Below, in pieces: positions 1 through 6,688 of a stretch of DNA of 7,402 nucleotides. Every line of letters begins with the position of its first letter. The stretch's first letter is position 1. The notes under the pieces are model-generated. The model was not told where the DNA came from. It made no database searches and saw nothing but the letters and a program-made list of their open reading frames with translations. A program made the translations under genes and the position numbers. Source of the stretch: Candidatus Omnitrophota bacterium (GTDB lineage: Bacteria; Hinthialibacterota; Hinthialibacteria; OLB16); NCBI GenBank assembly GCA_020632575.1, contig JACKFH010000085.1:1-7402 (forward strand), read 5' to 3'.

Positions 1-711
1 GGAAAGGCTTCGGCGTTGGGAGCCTATGACGCGGGCCATGAGGCGATCCGGAGAATCGACCGCATATCAGCCTATGGCATCCAACCGAGAAACGCGGAGC
101 AGACCTTCGCCCTCGAGGCGCTTCTGAACGATGACATCTCTCTTGTGACCATATCGGGGAAAGCGGGAACGGGTAAAACGCTGCTGGCATTGGCAGCCGC
201 GCTTCAGAACCGGAGGAGTTATCGCCAGATTTTTATGGCCCGCCCGGTGGTTCCACTCAGCAACAAGGATCTCGGATTTCTCCCGGGAGACATTCAGTCC
301 AAACTCGATCCCTATATGCAGCCTCTTTTTGATAACCTTGGTGTCATCAAGATGAGTGACGGCAAGGGCCGGGCGCAGGAGATTGGCCGTCTTCTCGAGG
401 AGGAGAAACTGGTCATTTCTCCCCTCGCTTACATTCGAGGGCGAAGTCTGGTGAAAGTCTTTTTCATCGTGGATGAGGCCCAAAACCTAACCCCGCACGA
501 GGTTAAAACGATCATCACAAGGGCTGGCGAGGGGACCAAGATTGTCCTCACGGGCGATGTCTTTCAGATCGACCACCCGTACCTTGACACCCAGTCGAAT
601 GGGTTGAGTTATCTGATCGAGAAGATGAAGGGCCAAAAACTCTACGCCCACATCAATCTGACCAAGGGCGAACGATCGGAACTGGCGGAGCTCGCGAGCA
701 ACCTACTCTAG
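1..711 (+). CDS. PhoH-family ATPase, YlaK/PhoH2 type, C-terminal part (5' end outside window)
   Basis: The reading frame is open from base 1, so the gene begins upstream; the TTG at 16 is an internal Leu codon. The visible 236 codons form a complete PhoH ATP-binding domain. It has a Walker A motif GKAGTGKT at 157-180, the PhoH signature around LGFLPGD, a Walker B motif VDEAQN at 469-486 and a sensor motif LTGD at 547-558. The C-terminal stretch TKGERSELAELA is typical of the YlaK/PhoH2 branch rather than the short PhoH/YbeZ branch. In that branch the full protein is about 440 residues with an N-terminal PIN nuclease domain, so roughly 200 residues including PIN should lie to the left (inference). 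Mycobacterial PhoH2 has been described as an ATP-dependent RNA-unwinding and RNA-cleaving protein, so a cytoplasmic RNA-processing role is likely. The gene ends 51 bases before moeA on the same strand; I see no terminator between them. Confidence 0.93.
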   Translation, partial: GKASALGAYDAGHEAIRRIDRISAYGIQPRNAEQTFALEALLNDDISLVTISGKAGTGKTLLALAAALQNRRSYRQIFMARPVVPLSNKDLGFLPGDIQSKLDPYMQPLFDNLGVIKMSDGKGRAQEIGRLLEEEKLVISPLAYIRGRSLVKVFFIVDEAQNLTPHEVKTIITRAGEGTKIVLTGDVFQIDHPYLDTQSNGLSYLIEKMKGQKLYAHINLTKGERSELAELASNLL

Positions 712-733
712 GCGAAATACTGTTCATTCATTT

Positions 734-748
734 GTGAAGTTATTTCAC
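734..748. repeat. Small inverted repeat upstream of moeA
   Basis: GTGAA at 734-738 is mirrored by TTCAC at 744-748 around a 5-base centre, with one more pair inside (T740/A742). It lies in the 51-base gap after the PhoH-type gene and directly abuts the moeA Shine-Dalgarno site. It could be an operator half-site pair or a weak RNA hairpin, and could also be chance. The downstream LacI-type regulator would be the obvious candidate binder, but nothing in the sequence proves this. Confidence 0.3.
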
Positions 749-754
749 GGGAGG
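749..754 (+). promoter_or_regulatory. Ribosome binding site that fixes the moeA TTG start
   Basis: GGGAGG at 749-754 lies 8 bases before the TTG at 763. There is no in-frame ATG near the expected N-terminus, and the GTG at 756 is out of frame, so this site decides the start. Confidence 0.7.
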
Positions 755-762
755 GTGAGAAA

Positions 763-1986
763 TTGATCACCTACCAAGAAGCCCTCGAAAAAATTGCCGA
801 CGCATGCGAACTTCTTCCGGTCGAGGAGATTCCCCTTCGACAGTCCCACCGAGAGACCTTAGCTGAGGATGTTTTCCTACTTGAGGATCTCCCCCTATTC
901 GACAATAGCGCGATGGATGGATATGTTCTTCGCGCTTCAGATATCCGCCATGCGAGCGAGAAGAAACCTGTCATCTTGGTTTGCCAAGGAGTGATCGGGG
1001 CAGGGGAAGCGAGCCAATTGAGCGTCGGAGCGGGGACATGTCTAAAGATCATGACCGGCGCGCTGATCCCGCCAGATGGAGATTCTGTGGTCCCAGTCGA
1101 GAAAACTCTCTCAGAAGCGAATCGGGTCGCTTTCGGTGAACCCGCCGAACCCGGCGACTGTATCCGTCGGCGGGGTGAGGAGATGAAGGCGGGAGAGCGG
1201 TTGGTGGAGAAGGGAAACCTGATTGATTCTGTGGTCTGGGGACTTTTGGCGACAGCGAACAAAGCATCGGTCCCGGTCTATCAAAAACCCAAAGTTGCAT
1301 TGCTGGTGACTGGCGACGAACTGGTCGAACCAGGCGAGCCGATGAAACCCGGGTCGATTCGAAATTCGAACGGTTTCTCCATGCTTGGGGCATTGCGTGA
1401 ATTGGGTGTGGAAACAATCGACTTGGGAGTCGGACGCGACGATCGTGCGGATCTCGAGAAGAGACTGGAGGAGGGAAGTCGCGCCGATGTCTTGATTACT
1501 GTCGGAGGAGTCTCGGCGGGCGACTTCGATCACATTCGCGATTTACTGGCCGAGGGTTTCCTGGGGTTCAAGGAGTCCTTCTATAAGGTCCAGATCCGGC
1601 CGGGCAAACCGGTCCGGTTCGGAACCATGGGGAAAACCCTCGTTTTCGGGCTTCCCGGCAATCCTGTCTCGTGTTTGGTGGGGTTCCACCTCTTCGTGAA
1701 GCCGGCCCTTCGGAAAATGTGGGGTTTTCGGGAATGGGAAAACCCGGTATACAGGGCCATCCTCGAAGAGGATATCCATTCCCCCGCGCCGGTTCTGAAC
1801 TTTTGGCGCGGAAAGGTTTCTCCCAAAGGCGGGTCGGGAGAGTGGAGAGTAGTCCCGAAACAAAAGGCGGGCAGCGGGATGCTCACCACCTTCCTGGATG
1901 CGAACTGTTTCGTTCCGGTCCCAATCGAGAAAGACCGACTTGTCCGGGGAGACACAGTCGATGTCATCCCGTTAGGGGGATTTTGA
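763..1986 (+). CDS. moeA: Molybdopterin molybdotransferase MoeA
   Basis: MoeA inserts molybdate into adenylylated molybdopterin, releasing AMP and giving molybdenum cofactor; it acts in the cytoplasm as a dimer. The 407-residue product has the usual family length. It carries the signature PLFDNSAMDGY at residues 44-54, IRRRGEE at 134-140, TGDEL at 183-187, RNSNG at 200-204, GGVSAGDFD at 248-256, IRPGKP at 278-283 and GLPGNPVS at 296-303. A C-terminal beta domain follows from about 325. The acidic active-site positions studied in E. coli MoeA are mostly recognisable here as D52, E186 and D254. The RRRGEE motif has Glu where many homologues have Asp, a conservative change. The start is TTG at 763 with a good Shine-Dalgarno site. 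The LacI-type gene begins 3 bases after the stop. No other cofactor-synthesis gene (moaA, moaC, mogA) is in view, so the partners must be elsewhere. Confidence 0.96.
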   Translation: MITYQEALEKIADACELLPVEEIPLRQSHRETLAEDVFLLEDLPLFDNSAMDGYVLRASDIRHASEKKPVILVCQGVIGAGEASQLSVGAGTCLKIMTGALIPPDGDSVVPVEKTLSEANRVAFGEPAEPGDCIRRRGEEMKAGERLVEKGNLIDSVVWGLLATANKASVPVYQKPKVALLVTGDELVEPGEPMKPGSIRNSNGFSMLGALRELGVETIDLGVGRDDRADLEKRLEEGSRADVLITVGGVSAGDFDHIRDLLAEGFLGFKESFYKVQIRPGKPVRFGTMGKTLVFGLPGNPVSCLVGFHLFVKPALRKMWGFREWENPVYRAILEEDIHSPAPVLNFWRGKVSPKGGSGEWRVVPKQKAGSGMLTTFLDANCFVPVPIEKDRLVRGDTVDVIPLGGF

Positions 1987-1989
1987 GTA

Positions 1990-3075
1990 ATGGCCGAACA
2001 AGAGAAGAAAAACAACAAGAATCCGCGCCCTCGAATCGCGGATGTCGCCAAGGCCGCTGGGGTCTCGCAAACCACGGTCTCCTTTGTCCTCAACAATCGC
2101 GAGGAAGAGATGGGGATCGCCAAAGAGACCGCCGATCGGGTTCGAGCCACCATGCTCGAACTCGAGTACGAACCGAGCCGGCATGCTCAGGCGCTCTCAA
2201 CCGGTCGCAGCCGATTGCTGGGGGTTATTCCTTACAGTAGCCGGAACCTTTACCGAACCTTCATGGGGCAAAGGATTCTGGAGGGTTTCGCCACCATTTC
2301 TTTTTCCCGGGGCTATCACTTTGTAATCTTTGAGGAACTCGCGCCAGTGACGCCGGATCGCGAGGTTCATCTTCGCCGCGCCGTGGTGAAGAGCGAAATC
2401 GACGGATTGGTTTATCTGAACGTCGACTACCCGGATGAGAATCTCGAGGGGCCGATGCGGGAAATCGCCGGAGATATTCCGATTCTCACCATTGGCACTA
2501 GCGAGGATCAGGTCGGAGACGTCCGTTTGTCGATTCATCTCGAGGATGCCGCCGACCGAGTTTTGCGACATTTCCAGGAGCTGGGTCATGAGTCGATCGG
2601 CATTGCTTACCACCCGGACACCGAGGGGACGCTCCCAGTGGTCGAGGCGTTCCGAAAGAGGTGCGAGGAGATCGATTTTCATCTTCCCGAAGAGAATATT
2701 TTCCTGGTGGATATCAACAAAACCGATCAATCTCCGGTTGCGAAGAGCATTATCGAACGGGGTGTCACCGCCCTATTCTGTGTCTTTGATTTGATCGGAA
2801 TGAAACTGACTTTTTCGCTTCAGAATCAGGGGCTCCATATCCCGGACGATCTATCTCTTGTGGGATTCGGCGATTATTTGACCACGCCCCATATCCATCC
2901 CCCTCTGACCACCTTCGCCCCCCCGATGCGTCAGATCGGGGAGATCACCGCCAATTACCTGATCGAACGTATCGAAAATCCCGGTCTCCTGAAGAACCCA
3001 ATCAGCCAGAGACTCCGAGGGGAGTTGCGTATCCGAGGATCCAGCGGTCCCGCCAAGACGAAAGCCCAAAGTTGA
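1990..3075 (+). CDS. LacI/GalR-family transcription regulator
   Basis: This is a cytoplasmic DNA-binding regulator of 361 residues, close to the usual 330-350 plus a basic, Asn/Lys-rich N-terminal tail of about 13 residues. The LacI helix-turn-helix spans residues 15-36 (IADVAKAAGVSQTTVSFVLN). The hinge helix lies at 62-73 (PSRHAQALSTGR) and keeps the minor-groove Leu at 69. From residue 77 onward there is a periplasmic-binding-protein-like ligand domain, with the typical late segment IPDDLSLVGFGD followed by PPLTTF. The usual GFDD is GFGD here. The ligand cannot be read from sequence; most relatives bind sugars or nucleobases. The ATG at 1990 is only 3 bases past the moeA stop, and its Shine-Dalgarno run (GGGGGA at 1975-1980) lies inside moeA, so the two are co-transcribed and probably translationally coupled. 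No classical LacI operator with a CG-centred palindrome was found in the window. Confidence 0.95.
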   Translation: MAEQEKKNNKNPRPRIADVAKAAGVSQTTVSFVLNNREEEMGIAKETADRVRATMLELEYEPSRHAQALSTGRSRLLGVIPYSSRNLYRTFMGQRILEGFATISFSRGYHFVIFEELAPVTPDREVHLRRAVVKSEIDGLVYLNVDYPDENLEGPMREIAGDIPILTIGTSEDQVGDVRLSIHLEDAADRVLRHFQELGHESIGIAYHPDTEGTLPVVEAFRKRCEEIDFHLPEENIFLVDINKTDQSPVAKSIIERGVTALFCVFDLIGMKLTFSLQNQGLHIPDDLSLVGFGDYLTTPHIHPPLTTFAPPMRQIGEITANYLIERIENPGLLKNPISQRLRGELRIRGSSGPAKTKAQS

Positions 3076-3103
3076 CTAATTTCAGGTTAATTTGAAGTGA
3101 AAA

Positions 3104-3148
3104 GGGAGCGGACTCCCGACGATGTTATTCGATGAGATGGCTCGATGA
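3104..3148 (+). promoter_or_regulatory. Possible leader: small hairpin and 8-codon upstream ORF before the hybrid kinase
   Basis: A 5-bp stem GGGAG/CTCCC with a CGGA loop lies at 3104-3117. An ATG at 3122 then opens an 8-codon ORF (MLFDEMAR) whose TGA at 3146-3148 overlaps the kinase start codon as ATGA. The GGGAG arm is also the only Shine-Dalgarno-like run here, 13 bases before this ATG. The kinase ATG at 3145 has no clear site of its own. Translational coupling is a fair guess but the elements are short and could be chance. There is no U-tract, so the hairpin is not an intrinsic terminator. Confidence 0.25.
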
Positions 3149-4716
3149 GCGATTCGCTGCAACAAAATAACCTTGGGGCGGGATCTAGACGCCTGACCGT
3201 TGTGGCTTTGGACGATAACCCTGACGATTTGGAATTGCTGCGAGTCTATCTCAAGGCCTTGCCTCGCTGGGAAATCGACTTCTACCCCTTTCATTTCGAC
3301 TCTCCACGATCGAGGCTCCCCCCGGGGGACCCGGATATCATCTTTATCGATCACCAACTCGGGATGGAAACGGGTTTTTCGGGGCTTCAAAAGATTCGAA
3401 ATTCGGGGATCGGTTCTCCGGTCATCCTGATCACCGGGCATAGCGATGAGAAGGTGGCGGTCGAGGCGATCCGGGCGGGAGTATCGGATTACATCGAGAA
3501 ACAATCGCTGTCCACCGAGGGTCTCGATCGGGCGATCACCAACTCTCTCGAAAAGCAAAAGCTCCAAGTCGAGATCCAGCGACAGCGAGAGGAACTCCAG
3601 AAATCGAACAGAGACCTCATCAGAAAAAACGACCAGATCCGAAATTTCTATCATACGATCTCGCACGAGCTGAAAACGCCGCTCACCTCGGCGCTTGAAT
3701 TCATCTCGTTGACCCTCGAGGGGCAGGCGGGTCCGGTCACGGCCACGCAAAAAGAGTATCTGGAAATCGCCAAGGACAGTTGCCGGCAAATCGGGGCGCA
3801 TGTCAACGATCTCTTGGACATGACCCGTTTGGAGACCGGGAAACTCTCGGTCTCTCCGCACCCCGCTCAATTCGAGCCGGTTCTATTGCGGATTTTGCCC
3901 ATGCTTTTGCATCAGGCCACTGAGGCCGAGTTGAACCTTCGATGCGACATCCAGCCCGACCTTCCCAACGTCATGATTGATGAGGAGAAGGTTATTCGGG
4001 TCCTAAGCAACCTTGTGAACAACGCGGTCAAATTCACCAGGGCGGGCGGAGAGATCAAGGTGAGCGCCGGGTTGCTCGAGGTTCCGGCTCCCTGTGTGGA
4101 GGTGTGTGTCAGGGACACGGGACGCGGAATCGTTGCCGAGGAGTTGGAAAACATTTTCGATCCTCTTTTTCAGGTGCGAAAATCGGATACAGTCACCATG
4201 GGTGGGTTGGGTCTCGGTCTGAGTATCTGCAAGGAAATTGTCCGACAGCACGGGGGGGAGATCCGTGTGGAAAGCGAATGGAAAAAAGGGAGCGCCTTCT
4301 TCTTCACCCTTCCGGTCGCGGGTCCCGAGGAGCGGATGGAGATTCTGGTGGTCGACGATGACGAACTAACCCAGGATGCCATGAAGCGGGTGCTCGAGAG
4401 AGAGGGGTATCGGGCAACGACAGTCGAGGGTGGAAAGAAAGCCCTTCAAACGCTGGAGAATTTCACTCCGAATCTGGTGCTATTGGATATGCACATGCCC
4501 GAGATGAACGGCCCCAGGACTTTAAAGGAGATCAAAAAGTATTGGCCGCACCTGCCTGTGGTCATTATGACATCGAACCCTCGGAGCGAACTGGTTGAGG
4601 AGGCGCTTTCGCTCAGCCCGGTCACACTTTTGGCCAAGCCCTGTAAGCGTCAGCAACTCCTTGATACAGTCCGGGGAATCCTCGAACCGCCCGAAGTTCA
4701 TAGGAAAGAGGTCTAA
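3145..4716 (+). CDS. Hybrid sensor histidine kinase, receiver-HisKA-HATPase-receiver
   Basis: This 523-residue soluble protein has no signal peptide or membrane segment. An N-terminal receiver spans about residues 17-135, with acidic pair D23/D24, phosphoacceptor D69, T97 and K119. A charged, coiled-coil-like linker covers about 135-168. A HisKA domain follows with H174 in SHELKTP. The HATPase domain covers about 270-392, with N box N289/N293, G1 box DTGRG at 324-328, F box IFDPLF and G2 box GLGLGL at 354-359. A C-terminal receiver starts at 399 with D404-D406, D448, T476 and K498. All catalytic and phosphoacceptor positions are intact, so autophosphorylation and transfer should work. Input probably arrives as phosphate on the first receiver, or from a partner, since there is no PAS, GAF or sensor domain (inference). 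The start is ATG at 3145; an in-frame TGA at 3133 rules out a longer form. The next response regulator starts 4 bases after the stop. Confidence 0.95.
   Translation: MSDSLQQNNLGAGSRRLTVVALDDNPDDLELLRVYLKALPRWEIDFYPFHFDSPRSRLPPGDPDIIFIDHQLGMETGFSGLQKIRNSGIGSPVILITGHSDEKVAVEAIRAGVSDYIEKQSLSTEGLDRAITNSLEKQKLQVEIQRQREELQKSNRDLIRKNDQIRNFYHTISHELKTPLTSALEFISLTLEGQAGPVTATQKEYLEIAKDSCRQIGAHVNDLLDMTRLETGKLSVSPHPAQFEPVLLRILPMLLHQATEAELNLRCDIQPDLPNVMIDEEKVIRVLSNLVNNAVKFTRAGGEIKVSAGLLEVPAPCVEVCVRDTGRGIVAEELENIFDPLFQVRKSDTVTMGGLGLGLSICKEIVRQHGGEIRVESEWKKGSAFFFTLPVAGPEERMEILVVDDDELTQDAMKRVLEREGYRATTVEGGKKALQTLENFTPNLVLLDMHMPEMNGPRTLKEIKKYWPHLPVVIMTSNPRSELVEEALSLSPVTLLAKPCKRQQLLDTVRGILEPPEVHRKEV
4705..4711 (+). 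promoter_or_regulatory. Ribosome binding site that fixes the response-regulator TTG start
   Basis: AAAGAGG at 4705-4711, inside the end of the hybrid kinase gene, lies 9 bases before the TTG at 4721. It supports that start over longer in-frame readings that would overlap the kinase gene by more than 100 bases. Confidence 0.65.
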
Positions 4717-4720
4717 CAGT

Positions 4721-5122
4721 TTGAAAAAGATCTTGGTGGTGGAAGATGACAAGAATGTTTCCAAGGCCTTGGGCATCCGGTTGGCGGGAGCGGGGTATTC
4801 CGTTTACACCGCGGTCGATGGATTGAGCGGTCTTCGCGAGGCGGTCCAGAATCGTCCGGACCTCATCCTTCTCGACATTTCCATGCCCGCGGGCGATGGC
4901 TTTTCTGTGGCCAAGGCGGTCCAGAGGTTGAACATCACAGGTGGAACTCCGGTGATATTCATCACCGCCAGTCGCAAACCGGGATTGAGAGAGAAGGCCA
5001 TGGGGATCGAATCGGTGGTTGGATTCTTCGAGAAACCCTATGACCCCGAAGAACTGTTGGGAAAGGTCCGCGAAACGATCGGGGATCCCTATGAGGGTGA
5101 GGACTCGGAGGAGGGTTCATAA
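4721..5122 (+). CDS. Single-domain response regulator (CheY-like receiver)
   Basis: The 133-residue product is a receiver domain and little else. It begins KKILVVEDD and has acidic residues E8, D9 and D10, phosphoacceptor D52 in LLLDISMP-like context, T82 in FITAS and K105 in FEKP. After residue 120 only a short acidic tail (DPYEGEDSEEGS) remains, too short for an output domain. The TTG start matches the normal N-terminus of the family. It is 4 bases from the upstream hybrid kinase stop, so the two are co-expressed and probable phosphotransfer partners (inference). Such stand-alone receivers act through protein-protein contact, for example on a flagellar motor or another kinase, or serve as phosphate sinks or relays. 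Which applies here is not visible. Confidence 0.93.
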   Translation: MKKILVVEDDKNVSKALGIRLAGAGYSVYTAVDGLSGLREAVQNRPDLILLDISMPAGDGFSVAKAVQRLNITGGTPVIFITASRKPGLREKAMGIESVVGFFEKPYDPEELLGKVRETIGDPYEGEDSEEGS

Positions 5123-5184
5123 GGCCTCATTGGAGTTGAGTGAAGTTAGTTGCGATTGACGATCCTGAGTGTGGAGGATGAACG

Positions 5185-6159
5185 ATGTTTTCAAAGGCGT
5201 TTTGTATTTTGGTGGTGGCGGGGTTGACTGGGTTTGGTCCGATTTTGAAAGCCCAATCCGCGCCTGTCGAGGCGGCGAAATCCCTCTTGGATAGTTGTCC
5301 CGAAAATCTGAAAGCGAAAATCTCACTTCCGTTCGACTCGCCCAATCGGACGAATTGGCATTACTTCCCACGCGAACGCGATGGCGCGCCGATCGGAGAT
5401 ATGAATGAGGAAGAGAAAGGCGCGCTCCGGGCGCTGCTTGGGACCGCCCTATCGGAAACGGGTTTGGAGGAAGTGGATGCGGTGATGCGTCTCGAGCAAG
5501 TCCTTTTCGATCAGTCTCAATCGCCGGGACGCGACCCGGGAAACTACCAGTTAGTCATCTGGGGCGAACCCGCCAAAGATAAAACCTGGGGTTGGCGATT
5601 CGAAGGTCACCATTTGTCGGTCAACGTCACGATGGATGGAGACGAAACCCTCGCGGTAACACCGACTTTCTTTGGGGCAAACCCAGCCACCGTTGGGGAG
5701 GGGCGTTGGGAAGGTTTTCGAGCGTTACCGACCCAAGAGGACCTCGCTCGGGAGTTCATGCTGTCTCTCCCACGGGAGCAACGCGAGCAGGCGATTGTCG
5801 AGGGTGAACTGACCGATGTGGCAAGCGGTGGAGAGGCTCAGATCAATCCCGGCGATGTGGCTGGGATCAAAGCGGAGTCCCTAAGTCCGGACGATCGGGC
5901 TTTGTTGGTGGAGCTGATCGGATCTTATACAAAATGGTTTCGTCCGGAGGTCGCCGAAAAACTTGGATTGACACGTGAGCAATTAGCGGACGATCCAGAG
6001 TTGGTCTTTCATTGGATGGGAGGTCTGGGGGAAGGCGATGTCCTGCACACCTATCGGATCAGCGGCAAGTCTTTCGACATTCAATACGCGAACCACCAGA
6101 ACGCCGCGAACCATGTGCACACGCTGTTCCGGACAATCGGCCACGATTTCGGGGAGTGA
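5185..6159 (+). CDS. Exported DUF3500-family protein
   Basis: The 324-residue product starts with a Sec-type signal peptide: a Lys near the N-terminus, a hydrophobic core at about residues 6-20, and a likely cut after AQS at 23-25. The mature part fits the DUF3500 family as I remember it. It has RTNWHYFPRER at 55-65, a Trp-rich segment TWGWRFEGHHLSVN at 134-147, TPTFFGANPA at 159-168 and a C-terminal NHVH...DFG at 309-323. The family has no agreed function. The conserved His residues (H142, H143, H304, H310, H312) could bind metal, but that is only inference. It should be periplasmic or extracellular; there is no lipobox Cys. The ATG at 5185 has GGAGG at 5173-5177, 7 bases ahead. The gap of 62 bases to the response regulator shows no clear promoter, so it may be read through from the signalling genes. 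It converges on the PilZ gene with only 15 bases between stops. Confidence 0.85.
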   Translation: MFSKAFCILVVAGLTGFGPILKAQSAPVEAAKSLLDSCPENLKAKISLPFDSPNRTNWHYFPRERDGAPIGDMNEEEKGALRALLGTALSETGLEEVDAVMRLEQVLFDQSQSPGRDPGNYQLVIWGEPAKDKTWGWRFEGHHLSVNVTMDGDETLAVTPTFFGANPATVGEGRWEGFRALPTQEDLAREFMLSLPREQREQAIVEGELTDVASGGEAQINPGDVAGIKAESLSPDDRALLVELIGSYTKWFRPEVAEKLGLTREQLADDPELVFHWMGGLGEGDVLHTYRISGKSFDIQYANHQNAANHVHTLFRTIGHDFGE

Positions 6160-6174
6160 GTGTTGGTTGACCCT

Positions 6175-6534
6175 CTACCACTGAGTGATTTCGTCGGCGA
6201 CCTGTTCGGAATCCCCCAGGTTTAGTTCGACCAGACGGCGCAGGTGAGTCAAACTATCGATGTCGACCGCAAGCAAATAGAGGCCGATCTGACCATCCTC
6301 GGTTTCCCGAGTGATTTCGGCCTCGCCCTCGATGGTGAACAGGGGTTCGTTGGCGCCAAGGACGGCCCGGAATCTGACCGGGCTGGTTAAATGTTCCTTC
6401 GATTCCAACTGAATCTGCATCCCTTTTACCGAGACATCGACCAGTCGGCCCTCCGCCATTTCTCCCTTGTCGTTTTCCAAGGCGACCTGACAATCGAATG
6501 GAACGCGTGTGAATCGCCTTTTGTCGTCTTGCAT
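6175..6534 (-). CDS. PilZ-domain c-di-GMP receptor protein
   Basis: The 119-residue product is a stand-alone PilZ domain. Both c-di-GMP binding motifs are intact: RxxxR as R6-RFT-R10 and (D/N)xSxxG as D33-VSVK-G38. PilZ proteins sense cyclic di-GMP and change motility, surface polymer output or adhesion by contacting partners. The C-terminal end has the segment SLTHLRRLVELN, which recurs in other small PilZ proteins (from memory). The chosen start is the ATG at 6534, which has GGAGAGG 7 bases upstream. A longer in-frame TTG start at 6558 would add 8 residues but lacks a ribosome site. No membrane segment or other domain is present. A sigma70-like promoter lies about 80-110 bases upstream, so the gene can be expressed apart from the kinase gene behind it. 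Confidence 0.9.
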   Translation of the reverse strand: MQDDKRRFTRVPFDCQVALENDKGEMAEGRLVDVSVKGMQIQLESKEHLTSPVRFRAVLGANEPLFTIEGEAEITRETEDGQIGLYLLAVDIDSLTHLRRLVELNLGDSEQVADEITQW

Positions 6535-6541
6535 CTCAGGT

Positions 6542-6548
6542 CCTCTCC
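6542..6548 (-). promoter_or_regulatory. Ribosome binding site that fixes the PilZ ATG start
   Basis: On the minus strand this reads GGAGAGG, 7 bases before the ATG at 6534. The alternative TTG at 6558 has no comparable site, so the shorter protein is preferred. Confidence 0.65.
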
Positions 6549-6617
6549 ATTCCTTCAACTCAAAATACTGGCCGCACCCCTCATTTTTTCCGATTACCAG
6601 CCCATACCATTAAAGCA

Positions 6618-6646
6618 ATAATATCAATAAAAATGGGATTTGCCAA
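6618..6646 (-). promoter_or_regulatory. Sigma70-like promoter of the PilZ gene
   Basis: On the minus strand, a -35 box TTGGCA (6641-6646; 5 of 6 to consensus) and a -10 box TATTAT (6618-6623; 5 of 6) are separated by exactly 17 bases. The spacer is AT-rich in a region that is AT-rich compared with the rest of the window. The predicted start of transcription is near 6611, giving a leader of about 77 bases before the PilZ ATG. Call made by eye. Confidence 0.55.
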
Positions 6647-6668
6647 TAGTATCGTTTGGGATGCCAAT
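6635..6668 (-). repeat. Tandem direct repeat overlapping the PilZ promoter -35 box
   Basis: On the minus strand ATTGGCAtCCC (6658-6668) is repeated as ATTGGCAaatCCC (6635-6647). The ATTGGCA units are 21 bases apart start to start, two helical turns, and the downstream copy contains the -35 box. This layout is what a pair of regulator sites on one DNA face would look like. With two copies only, chance or an old local duplication remains possible. Confidence 0.35.
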
Positions 6669-6688
6669 CTCAGGTTTCCATCGACCGA

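Noticed and set aside
771..1533. Long antisense open frames across moeA
   Set aside because: They oppose a gene with full family motifs, resemble no family, have no ribosome sites, and are expected in G+C-rich coding DNA.
1671..2240. 189-codon plus-strand open frame spanning the moeA-LacI junction
   Set aside because: It is out of frame with two clearly real genes, has an Arg/Gly/Pro-rich shadow-like composition and no recognisable domain.
3072..3100. Promoter starting with TTGACT after the LacI-type gene
   Set aside because: No acceptable -10 box lies 16-18 bases downstream (AAGTGA at 17).
4595..4720. Longer N-terminus for the single-domain response regulator
   Set aside because: It would overlap the hybrid kinase gene by more than 100 bases and adds a non-receiver sequence; the TTG at 4721 has a good ribosome site and fits the family start.
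5123..5184. Promoter in front of the DUF3500 gene
   Set aside because: TTGGAG and TTGAGT are present but neither has a reasonable -10 box at the right distance.
6150..6190. Bidirectional terminator between the convergent DUF3500 and PilZ genes
   Set aside because: Only short imperfect repeats such as CACTGAGTG are present, with no stable GC-rich stem and no U-tract on either strand.
6535..6558. TTG start adding 8 residues to the PilZ protein
   Set aside because: No Shine-Dalgarno site precedes it, while the ATG at 6534 has GGAGAGG at ideal spacing.
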